Made by a program: the position numbers and the translations under genes. Source: Dehalococcoidia bacterium (lineage in GTDB: Bacteria; Chloroflexota; Dehalococcoidia; Dehalococcoidales; Fen-1064). From it: 5,818 nt of DNA. The stretch lies in contig PMBW01000325.1 in the NCBI GenBank assembly GCA_003153075.1, forward strand, positions 1-5,818, written 5' to 3'. The notes beneath the pieces were generated by a model. The model ran no database searches. It was not told the origin of the DNA and was given only the letters and a program-made list of their open reading frames with translations. Below are positions 1 to 5,731 of the stretch, one piece after another. Position 1 is the first letter of the stretch; the number at the start of each line of letters is the position of its first letter.

Positions 1-62
1 GGATAAAATATTCTTGCCATAATTTTGCCCCGCATCCTTTGCAACAAAACGTTGATAATCCA

Positions 63-67
63 GGGGG
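63..67 (+). promoter_or_regulatory. Ribosome binding site for the TTG-started lipoprotein gene
   Basis: A GGGGG run inside CAGGGGGTAA sits 9 bases before TTG at 77. A stop codon (TAA, 74-76) lies directly in front of that TTG in the same frame, so no earlier start is possible. The next possible starts would remove the basic residues of the signal peptide. The site therefore decides the TTG start. No convincing -35/-10 pair was found in bases 1-60, so the promoter may lie left of the window. Confidence 0.7.
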
Positions 68-76
68 TAAAAATAA

Positions 77-1348
77 TTGTCTGCTGCGAAAAAGTTTTTA
101 TTCTCCACACTAGCATTAATACTGGCTATTTCTCTGACAGGGTGTAATACGCCAACAACGAAGTCGAACACAACGGCAGTCACCACTCAAACGACAATAC
201 CGACCGTAGAACTGACAACAACTATACCCGCTGAATATCAGGCTCTCTATACCGAACTCGACGCGGAGATGGCGTCTTTTGAGACTACATTAAAGCAAAA
301 ATGGGACGGAAAGCCCGGGCAACCAATTATTGCAACCGAATTGGCCTATGCCAACGGTAACGTGGGCCCGGGGCTGCTGACCGTAATCGCCCAGGAGAAT
401 AACCGGATTTTACTGGACCGGCTGCAGGCGATGGGTGTCAAAGGTGTCGTGCTGGCGATCAAATTTCCATTACTCAAACCCGACTTTCCAAATTCAGCGG
501 ATTACCTGCAGTTTTATCAGAAAATGATGACAGAATGCCATGCTCGCGGGATGAAGGTACTGGTAGAGTGCGGGGCGATCTTTTCCGGTACAGCTTATTC
601 ACCGGTGCAGGTGGACTGGTCGGAATATACCACGGATAGTTTTTTACAGGGATTGCAAAACCAACTGGTGCTGGTAGCGCAGGAAATAAAACCTGATTAC
701 CTGACGCTGGCCAACGAGCCGGAGACCGAGGAAGCATTAACCAAACTGACTATTACACCGGCGGTCTGGAGCAACTTTATAGCCGCCACTTTGAAAAGGA
801 TTGACAAATCGAATGGGATCCTGCTGGGAGCAGGCTGCGGCACCTGGGAAAATCCGGACTACATCAACACACTATATAAAATGAGCGGCCTGGATTACAT
901 CGACCTGCATATTTACGCGATGAATAGAAATGCCGCTTTACTGGAACGCGGTTTAAATTATGCTGCACAGGCGCGCGCGGCGGGAAAGCGGGTGACTGTG
1001 AGCGAAGCGTGGTTATGGAAGGCGGCACCGGAGGAATTGGGCAGCGGGATCGCGTCTTCAGACAAGATCATGAACCGCGATGTATTTAGTTTCTGGAATC
1101 CGCTGGACGAACGGTTTTTCCAGGATATCGTGAGCCTGGCAGACGCGACTAATATGGATTTTGTTTCGTTCTTTTGGACCCGCAATCTGTTTACCGGCCT
1201 GGATTATAACAATACCACAAATAATCTCCCGACCGCGGAATACAACAGCCTGATGAACCAGACTTCCATCAGCAACGTCCGCAAGAATAAAATGAGCGGG
1301 CTCGGCTGGTATTACCAGCAGCAATTACAGATCAGGGCGGGGAAATAG
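77..1348 (+). CDS. Secreted lipoprotein, putative clan GH-A (GH5-like) glycoside hydrolase
   Basis: This 423-residue protein is probably an extracellular, membrane-anchored polysaccharide or oligosaccharide hydrolase. Residues 1-22 are a lipoprotein signal peptide: basic AAKK, a hydrophobic core, then lipobox L20-T21-G22-C23 with Cys23 as the lipidation site. A Thr-rich linker follows (about 24-50). The remainder reads as a (beta/alpha)8 barrel. Clan GH-A hallmarks appear in the right order: N213-E214-P215 at the end of a strand (LTLANEP; Glu214 as acid/base), the H278-x-Y280 pair in YIDLHIY, and E310 in VTVSEAW as candidate nucleophile. The spacing of about 96 residues between the two glutamates is acceptable for retaining enzymes of this clan. 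The start is TTG with a GGGGG ribosome binding site. The gene stands alone on the plus strand and converges with the solute-binding protein gene across a terminator. The exact GH family and substrate cannot be told; a non-enzymatic barrel cannot be ruled out. Confidence 0.8.
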   Translation: MSAAKKFLFSTLALILAISLTGCNTPTTKSNTTAVTTQTTIPTVELTTTIPAEYQALYTELDAEMASFETTLKQKWDGKPGQPIIATELAYANGNVGPGLLTVIAQENNRILLDRLQAMGVKGVVLAIKFPLLKPDFPNSADYLQFYQKMMTECHARGMKVLVECGAIFSGTAYSPVQVDWSEYTTDSFLQGLQNQLVLVAQEIKPDYLTLANEPETEEALTKLTITPAVWSNFIAATLKRIDKSNGILLGAGCGTWENPDYINTLYKMSGLDYIDLHIYAMNRNAALLERGLNYAAQARAAGKRVTVSEAWLWKAAPEELGSGIASSDKIMNRDVFSFWNPLDERFFQDIVSLADATNMDFVSFFWTRNLFTGLDYNNTTNNLPTAEYNSLMNQTSISNVRKNKMSGLGWYYQQQLQIRAGK

Positions 1349-1453
1349 TCAGGACTCAATTATCGATATTCAAGAAAATTCTGAACACTGAACCTGATCC
1401 TCAAGTATACATGCGACAGATAGCTAAAGATCCCCTCACATTAGCCTGATAAT

Positions 1454-1486
1454 AAAGAAGAGGCCGGTGTTCCCGGCCTCTTCTTT
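1454..1486. terminator. Bidirectional intrinsic terminator between convergent genes
   Basis: A perfect 14-bp stem is formed by 1454-1467 (AAAGAAGAGGCCGG) and 1473-1486, with a 5-base loop (TGTTC). The stem foot is A-rich on the left and T-rich on the right (CTTCTTTT on the plus strand; CTTCTTTATTAT on the minus strand). It therefore gives a U-rich tail in both directions. It lies 106 bases after the hydrolase stop codon and 25 bases after the stop codon of the leftward binding-protein gene, so it can end both transcripts. Confidence 0.92.
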
Positions 1487-1510
1487 TGTAAATAGATTCG
1501 TTTTTAAAAA

Positions 1511-3385
1511 TTAGTGCGCCGCAGCTTTTTTCAAGCTCTGGTCGATCCAGAACCTGGACCCGTAAAAATAGAGATAGCGGGGGCAAGAGGGGCCGGTGAG
1601 AGCGCTATTCTGGCCGTGGAAACCTTTAAGCCAGGGCTGATAGAGCGCAAAGTTCTTCGGCTGTAATACTGAGATAGCAAAGTGCTGCTGGGCAACGTAC
1701 AAGTTGGCGTCTTTGAGGATCTTCTTGATATCGGTCATGCTGGTGGCAGCCATAGCCTTATCATAGAATGCTTCAAAAATGGGATCGTTCACCATTGGGA
1801 TATTCGAGGTGTACGATTTTTGGAATTTATTCAGCTGACGCAGCGGTTCAAAGGTAAGACCTAATGAAGTAGTCGCGCGCTGGGCCATTGCATCGTACTT
1901 TTTGGATGTCTGTACAAAGGCAATCCATGAAGCCGAATCCATAGTGCGGATGTCCATGTCAACACCAATAGCCAGGAAATACGATTTTATAACTTGCAGC
2001 AAATCGATGTCTCCGGCGGAATCAGCGACGATATTGGTTTTAAAGCCGTTGGGGAAACCGGCATCGGCCAGCAGTTTTTTAGCAGCGACCGGATTGTAAG
2101 CATATTCATCTTTCAGATCCTGCGGCCATTGTTCATAAGGTAAACCCCATCCGGTCAGATAGCGGGAGGTCAATGATGAGGGATATGGTTCAGCAGTGCC
2201 GGCGTAATATGTTTTTGCGATGGTGGGCAAGTCAATCGCCATCTGTAATGCTTTTCTGACTTTGATATCCGAAAACGGAGCGGTATCATTCCTGGGATCC
2301 AGGGAAATACAGGTTCCCAGCGGAATGGAAGTACTTAATATTTCAGGGTTTGACTGTTTGATCAATTGAATAGTCTGATATTGCAGCCCATCCATGGCAT
2401 CGATTTTGCCGGTGCGCAGACCGGACAGCGCGGTGGCCTGATTGGGGATGATTAAAATTTTGATGGAATCTACATAAGGCAGTTTATTCTGCGGGTAGCG
2501 CTCGTCGTATCCCCAATAGTTGGGATTCTTAACCAGAGTGGCGGAACTATCGGAAACGTAATCTTTTAAAATAAAGGGGCCGGTGCCGACGGCATTATGC
2601 CAATCATTGGTATTGCCGTATTTTGCCACAACCTCAGGCGCTTCAATATCATGCCCGGCGCCGTTAGCCTGCATATTTTCCATGATAAACTCAGGGTTTG
2701 CAACAGACCATTTAAAGGCCACGGTGTATTTATCCGGGGAGGTTATTGCTGTCAGTGATTTATATGCAGCAACCGTGCTGTAATATGCTGAGGCAGGGGC
2801 AGCGCCCGCGCCGTACAACCGGACGTAATGGGCAATCACGTCAGCCGCGACAAATTCCCGGCCGTTAACAGGCGGTAAATCCTGCCATTTGATTCCCTTA
2901 CGAAGATGAATAAGATAGGTGCTCGGATCAGGAAATTCCCAGCTTTCCGCCAAATGGCCTTTTACATAGTCATTGGGACGAAAACCCAGGGTATAGTCGA
3001 ATATCGCGGGATCCAGTGTCCAGTCATCGGCGGTTAGCCTTTCCATCCAGGAAGACTCGATGGAGGCTAGCGCTTCGCCGTAGATCGGGTCAAACATCAC
3101 GGGGTTCACGTTCGCCCGGATAACCATTTCACCGCCGTATTGCGGTTTACCCAGCTTATCCCACCATTTCCCGGTTGAACCGGTGGAAGCGGTGGTTACA
3201 GGTTTAGTAGTAGTGGCAGTAGTGGTACCGGTATTTACGGGGGCGCTAGTTGATGTGGTGACAGTTTTACCCGTTGTTGTGGTTATGGTATTCGCACTTG
3301 TACTGGTGCTTGTGCCGCAGGATGATAATATCATCGATATTCCCAGCATACAACTCAACACCAGAAATGCAAACCTTCCTTTCAT
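1511..3385 (-). CDS. ABC transporter substrate-binding lipoprotein, family 5 (peptide/nickel/oligosaccharide type)
   Basis: This 624-residue lipoprotein captures a solute outside the membrane and hands it to an ABC importer. The signal peptide ends in lipobox L20-S21-S22-C23. Residues 24-72 are an almost pure Thr/Ser/Ala linker, then YGGEMVIR (83-90) opens the mature fold. SBP_bac_5 signatures follow in order: LAESWE (145-150), HLRKGIKW (160-167), GTGPF (267-271), NPNYWG (287-292), DIKVRKALQMAIDL (373-386) and YNPVAAKKLLADAGFPNGF (430-448). The length is typical of the family plus the linker. ATG is preceded by GAGGAG at a 9-base distance. The gene lies 84 bp behind the CapA-family gene on the same strand, so read-through is plausible, with a weak hairpin in between. 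No permease or ATPase gene is nearby, so the ligand is unknown; dipeptides, oligopeptides, nickel and oligosaccharides all occur in this family. The long linker suggests reach through a surface layer (inference). Confidence 0.95.
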   Translation of the reverse strand: MKGRFAFLVLSCMLGISMILSSCGTSTSTSANTITTTTGKTVTTSTSAPVNTGTTTATTTKPVTTASTGSTGKWWDKLGKPQYGGEMVIRANVNPVMFDPIYGEALASIESSWMERLTADDWTLDPAIFDYTLGFRPNDYVKGHLAESWEFPDPSTYLIHLRKGIKWQDLPPVNGREFVAADVIAHYVRLYGAGAAPASAYYSTVAAYKSLTAITSPDKYTVAFKWSVANPEFIMENMQANGAGHDIEAPEVVAKYGNTNDWHNAVGTGPFILKDYVSDSSATLVKNPNYWGYDERYPQNKLPYVDSIKILIIPNQATALSGLRTGKIDAMDGLQYQTIQLIKQSNPEILSTSIPLGTCISLDPRNDTAPFSDIKVRKALQMAIDLPTIAKTYYAGTAEPYPSSLTSRYLTGWGLPYEQWPQDLKDEYAYNPVAAKKLLADAGFPNGFKTNIVADSAGDIDLLQVIKSYFLAIGVDMDIRTMDSASWIAFVQTSKKYDAMAQRATTSLGLTFEPLRQLNKFQKSYTSNIPMVNDPIFEAFYDKAMAATSMTDIKKILKDANLYVAQQHFAISVLQPKNFALYQPWLKGFHGQNSALTGPSCPRYLYFYGSRFWIDQSLKKAAAH

Positions 3386-3469
3386 CTGTTTATTCTCCTC
3401 TTTTCATTTTTGATCATATTGAGTATTTTTTTACAAAAAGCATCCATGCTCTTCTTGTCATTTATTAAA
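3386..3469 (-). promoter_or_regulatory. CapA/binding-protein intergenic spacer with weak hairpin and RBS
   Basis: Read leftward, the spacer holds a short hairpin (3435-3453; arms AAGAGC and GCTTTT around an ATGGAT loop, one G-U pair) followed by TTTTTG. This could be a weak terminator or attenuator after the CapA gene. Further on is TATGAT (3413-3418), a fair -10 element but without a recognisable -35 at 15-17 bases, then the strong RBS GAGGAG (3395-3400). The binding-protein gene may thus be expressed partly by read-through and partly from its own weak promoter. None of this is certain. Confidence 0.3.
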
Positions 3470-4618
3470 CTAAAAACTGATAGTAACTTCATCCCCATCC
3501 CATATGTATTTCCCGTTCAAACCTTCAATTGCGGTGATGTTCGTCATATGGTCAACGACCGTCTGGCCGCGTTCATCATGTTTCAGTATTTCCGGTTGGG
3601 CGCGGTTGTTAATTATACAGGGCAGGAATCCCGTTCGATGTATTTTTTTATTCTCGATGGTGATCTTGGCGATAATAGTCAGGTTTGAAATAGGATCTTT
3701 AGGCCAGATCTGCGTCCCGGTAAGATTACCGCCGAAGTCTTCGTTAAATATCCGCTGCTGCTGCTTAACCATCCATTCGGGGCGTATCTCCGGTTTGGCA
3801 TCCGGATCAGAGGGGACAAAATGTCCGAGCCCATGATAAATCACTTTACCTTTATACCGCTCTACTCCGCGCAGCATATGGGCGTGTTCACTGATGATCA
3901 GGTCAGCCCCGGCATCGATCGCGGAATAGGAAACCGACTGCTCGTACATGGCTAGCCGCGCAGGCGTCATGCCGATGCCTTTATGGAAATGGACGACAAG
4001 CACATCACAAAGTCCGCGAAGTTTCTCAATATCTTCGATCATCATTTTCAGGCTTTGCGGCTCGGGGAAGGTATAAACGGAAGGGCTGGCGCCCGGCGTC
4101 GGGTGATCCAGTTCATACGCGGTAACGATACGCACCCAGGCACATCCTGCTTTCAAGGGGTTAGCCCAGGTAGTGTTCGGACCGACGCAATTATAGGAAA
4201 GGAACCCGACCTTGGTCCCTTTGCTTTCGATGACAGCAGGGGTGCGGGCTTCATCCATATTCATGCCTGCGCCGATGGGTGCAATCCCCAGATTGCGGAG
4301 GCCGTTAACAGTGTCTTCAATGCCCGGCGCGCCGGCATCCCAGATTTTATTACCGGCAAGATGGATCACGGTAAACCCGGCTGTGCGCAAGGACCCCAAT
4401 TTTCTCGGATCCGCACCGCGGGGGTATCCCGGCTGCGGGCCAAAACCGCTCCAGGCGCCGGTAACCGCAGACCGTGTGGTGCAGGGTGTTTCCAATTGTC
4501 CCACCACAATATCGGCGGCACGCAGAATCGGGGCAGCTAAAGCGAACTGCTCATCTGGATTATTCATGACCAGCAGGTTATCCCCGACGGCCAGGAGAGT
4601 CACATTTTTATCCGTCAT
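3470..4618 (-). CDS. CapA family protein (PGA_cap metallophosphatase-like), divergent active site
   Basis: This 382-residue protein belongs to the CapA/PgsA-like family, whose fold resembles calcineurin-type metallophosphatases. Some relatives take part in poly-gamma-glutamate capsule formation, but most are uncharacterised. Family landmarks are recognisable yet altered: VGD (11-13), QLETP (41-45, usually NLE), LAGNKIWDAG (88-97, usually ANNHxxDxG), VVHFHKG (208-214), GADLIISEHAH (237-247, usually GADxIxGHHPH) and YHGLGHF (261-267, usually YSLGNF). The residue after Asn90 is Lys91 instead of His. A family-like tail follows (FLPCIINNRAQPE, 331-343). There is no signal peptide or membrane helix: strand 1 begins at once, so it is probably cytoplasmic, unlike membrane-anchored CapA of Bacillus. 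ATG is preceded by GGAGG at a 7-base distance. It is the first gene of a leftward unit with the binding-protein gene. No capsule ligase genes (CapB/CapC) are present, so a capsule role is not supported; substrate unknown. Confidence 0.88.
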   Translation of the reverse strand: MTDKNVTLLAVGDNLLVMNNPDEQFALAAPILRAADIVVGQLETPCTTRSAVTGAWSGFGPQPGYPRGADPRKLGSLRTAGFTVIHLAGNKIWDAGAPGIEDTVNGLRNLGIAPIGAGMNMDEARTPAVIESKGTKVGFLSYNCVGPNTTWANPLKAGCAWVRIVTAYELDHPTPGASPSVYTFPEPQSLKMMIEDIEKLRGLCDVLVVHFHKGIGMTPARLAMYEQSVSYSAIDAGADLIISEHAHMLRGVERYKGKVIYHGLGHFVPSDPDAKPEIRPEWMVKQQQRIFNEDFGGNLTGTQIWPKDPISNLTIIAKITIENKKIHRTGFLPCIINNRAQPEILKHDERGQTVVDHMTNITAIEGLNGKYIWDGDEVTISF

Positions 4619-4670
4619 GCTTTAACCTCCGTTATTTTGTAAGCAGCAACAAAGGATGTAATCGTTCGTT

Positions 4671-4700
4671 AATTTAGCACAGCTATCTGAAGCAAGTCAA
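4671..4700 (-). promoter_or_regulatory. Candidate promoter of the CapA-family gene
   Basis: On the minus strand TTGACT (4695-4700) is followed after 18 bases by TAAATT (4671-4676), preceded by TG one base upstream (extended -10). Transcription would start near 4664, giving a leader of about 45 bases before ATG at 4618 with GGAGG at 4626-4630. Sequence match only; an alternative reading of the same bases as a gene remnant is given in the findings. Confidence 0.45.
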
Positions 4701-4701
4701 T

Positions 4702-4713
4702 GAACATTTGTTC
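4702..4713. promoter_or_regulatory. GAAC-N4-GTTC palindrome beside the CapA promoter (possible operator)
   Basis: GAACATTTGTTC forms a 5-2-5 inverted repeat one base upstream of the candidate -35 element. It fits the core GAAC-N4-GTTC of the Gram-positive type LexA (SOS) box, a type also reported for Dehalococcoides. One of the four middle bases departs from the Bacillus preference. A CapA-family gene is not a classic SOS gene, so a different regulator or chance is equally possible. Confidence 0.25.
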
Positions 4714-4900
4714 TGGTTTAGTGAAAAAAGTGAGTTACGATAGGGAAAGAACCTCATACATTTCCTTCGTCAAGTATTTCATCCGCAGGCGGACTTAAGC
4801 TGCGGCCTTCAGCCCGCTGCCCTCTCTCTGTAAACAATGCGGGGAAAGCGAATGGTCATAATGAGAACTGTATACGCTGTTTTATTAAGTGCCTTTTGAG
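4714..4900. other. Non-coding stretch with overlapping GC-rich inverted repeats
   Basis: No convincing intact gene is seen here. Three inverted repeats overlap: TCCGC/GCGGA (4782-4793), CCGCAG/CTGCGG (4783-4788 with 4800-4805), and an imperfect stem 4799-4807 with 4812-4820 around TTCA (7 pairs, two mismatches). They cannot all form at once. No T-tract follows on either strand, so they are not typical intrinsic terminators. The stretch separates the end of the PfpI unit from the CapA promoter. A short broken reading frame on the minus strand (4669-4782) is treated in the findings. Confidence 0.4.
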
Positions 4901-5056
4901 TTATCTCAAATACTGGCCTAAAAAGAACGGCCAGACTACAAGCCCTAAAATTATTTTCCACCAGACAAGGTTAGCAATACCAATGGTAAACAACCAACCG
5001 ATGAACCAGATTACACCGGCGGCGGCGCCCGGCGCGTTCCCCATTCGCTTATCCAT
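4901..5056 (-). CDS. Small two-helix membrane protein (51 residues), unknown function
   Basis: This short gene encodes 51 residues that I do not recognise as a named family. After a hydrophilic start (MDKRMGNAPG), residues 13-31 (AGVIWFIGWLFTIGIANLV) and 34-50 (KIILGLVVWPFFLGQYL) are two membrane-spanning candidates joined by a tight turn at W32-W33-K34. Charged residues are few (D2, K3, R4, K34, R51), and there are five tryptophans (17, 21, 32, 33, 42). Evidence that it is real: ATG preceded by AGGAGGG at an optimal distance, strongly biased membrane composition without rare breaks, and its position 52 bp behind the PfpI-family gene on the same strand, which suggests co-transcription. A second in-frame ATG (residue 5) is less well spaced. 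The stop codon lies in the loop of a small hairpin (TTTGAG/CTCAAA, 4895-4910). It probably sits in the cytoplasmic membrane; its role is unknown. Confidence 0.75.
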   Translation of the reverse strand: MDKRMGNAPGAAAGVIWFIGWLFTIGIANLVWWKIILGLVVWPFFLGQYLR

Positions 5057-5060
5057 TTTT

Positions 5061-5067
5061 CCCTCCT
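5061..5067 (-). promoter_or_regulatory. Strong RBS of the 51-residue membrane protein gene
   Basis: Minus-strand AGGAGGG is followed by AAAA and then ATG (5054-5056). It is the best Shine-Dalgarno match in the window and the main reason to accept this short reading frame and to prefer its first ATG over the one four codons later. Confidence 0.75.
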
Positions 5068-5108
5068 GATTTTCGTGTTTTTACGGCTATTTTAGCGGTA
5101 AGTCCCAT

Positions 5109-5624
5109 TTATTTCATGGCGGCGATAATTTCACGGCAGAATGCGGGTAGATCATCCGGGCTGCGGGAAGTGATCAGGTTACCGTCTTTGACTACTTCCT
5201 GATCAAGATAAATCGCGCCGGCATTGACGATATCATCCTTTATGGGAATAGCACAGGTAGCTTTTTTGCCTTTAAGTACGCCAGCGGAAACGAGGACCCA
5301 ACCTGCATGGCAAATCGCCGCGGTCACTTTTCCCTGGGCGAAGCAATCGCGGACAATTTTCAGCATACCCTGGTTGCGGCGCATACGGTCGGGGGCATAT
5401 CCGCCGGGCACGATAACAGCGTCAAAATCGGCAGCGCTGACTGAATCGGACGGTACCCCGCCCGGAGCAGGCACACCGAATTTGCTGTGATATTCTTTGG
5501 CGCCGGCCCCGATCACGGTGACCTTGGCGCCGGCTTCTTTCATGCGGTAATAGGGATACCAGAATTCGTTTTCATTGTACATTTCTTCGATAAAAATTGC
5601 GACGCGTTTCCCGGTTAATTCCAT
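5109..5624 (-). CDS. DJ-1/PfpI family protein (class I glutamine amidotransferase-like fold)
   Basis: This 171-residue cytoplasmic protein matches the PfpI/YhbO branch of the DJ-1 superfamily over its full usual length. Members are described as intracellular proteases, stress proteins, or glyoxalases/deglycases; the true reaction is disputed. Visible landmarks: strand 1 RVAIFIEE (7-14), EFWYPYYRMKEAGAKVTVIG (20-39), the FDAVIVPGG strand (67-75) with YAPDRMR (76-82), the nucleophile elbow AICHAGW (103-109) with Cys105 and His106, SAGVLKGKKAT (113-123), and IKDDIVNAGAIYLDQEVVKDGNLITSR (128-154), a hallmark of PfpI. From memory of the Pyrococcus sequence, the catalytic Glu falls opposite Asn17 here, with Glu18 adjacent. 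ATG is preceded by AGGAG at a 6-base distance. It is the first gene of a probable leftward unit with the small membrane protein, under a good promoter. Confidence 0.93.
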   Translation of the reverse strand: MELTGKRVAIFIEEMYNENEFWYPYYRMKEAGAKVTVIGAGAKEYHSKFGVPAPGGVPSDSVSAADFDAVIVPGGYAPDRMRRNQGMLKIVRDCFAQGKVTAAICHAGWVLVSAGVLKGKKATCAIPIKDDIVNAGAIYLDQEVVKDGNLITSRSPDDLPAFCREIIAAMK

Positions 5625-5654
5625 CAGAATCTCCTTTTTTAATAATCAAAAGGT

Positions 5655-5682
5655 ATGACTAATGAGTGACGAGTTATGAGTG
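5655..5682. repeat. Degenerate heptanucleotide tandem repeat, block 1
   Basis: Four consecutive 7-base units read ATGACTA, ATGAGTG, ACGAGTT, ATGAGTG, all fitting A-N-G-A-N-T-N. The block lies in the predicted 5' leader of the PfpI-family transcript, 31 bases upstream of its start codon. Confidence 0.6.
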
Positions 5683-5702
5683 ATTTTTGCGTATGTAACT
5701 GG

Positions 5703-5731
5703 ATTATATTACGTTGCGGAACAGAAGACAA
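5703..5731 (-). promoter_or_regulatory. Promoter of the PfpI / small membrane protein unit
   Basis: On the minus strand TTGTCT (5726-5731; four of six consensus bases) is followed after exactly 17 bases by a perfect TATAAT (5703-5708). Transcription would start near 5696, giving a leader of about 70 bases that contains heptamer block 1. The -35 overlaps the left arm of a 10-bp inverted repeat (5726-5735), a place where a regulator could act. Confidence 0.65.

Noticed and set aside
3183..3413. Val-rich open frame on the plus strand that looks like a membrane protein
   Set aside because: It is the complement of the Thr codons of the binding-protein linker (ACN read backwards gives GTN-like Val codons), which produces false hydrophobicity.
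3983..4540. 185-codon open frame on the plus strand inside the CapA gene
   Set aside because: It is antisense to a gene with clear family motifs, has no RBS or recognisable domain, and a second antisense frame overlaps it; it is a by-product of the codon use of the real gene.
4832..4900. Short plus-strand frame starting ATGCGGGGAAAGCG
   Set aside because: It spans only about 20 codons, has no RBS, and there is no sign of a conserved product.
4895..4910. TTTGAG-TTAT-CTCAAA hairpin over the stop codon of the small membrane gene as a terminator
   Set aside because: The six-pair, mostly A/T stem is not followed by a T-tract on the minus strand, so it is not a convincing terminator.
5071..5108. 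Hairpin TACCGCT/AGCCGTA between the PfpI and small membrane genes as a terminator separating them
   Set aside because: The stem has a C-C mismatch in its middle, and on the minus strand it is followed by A residues, not T; it does not argue against co-transcription.
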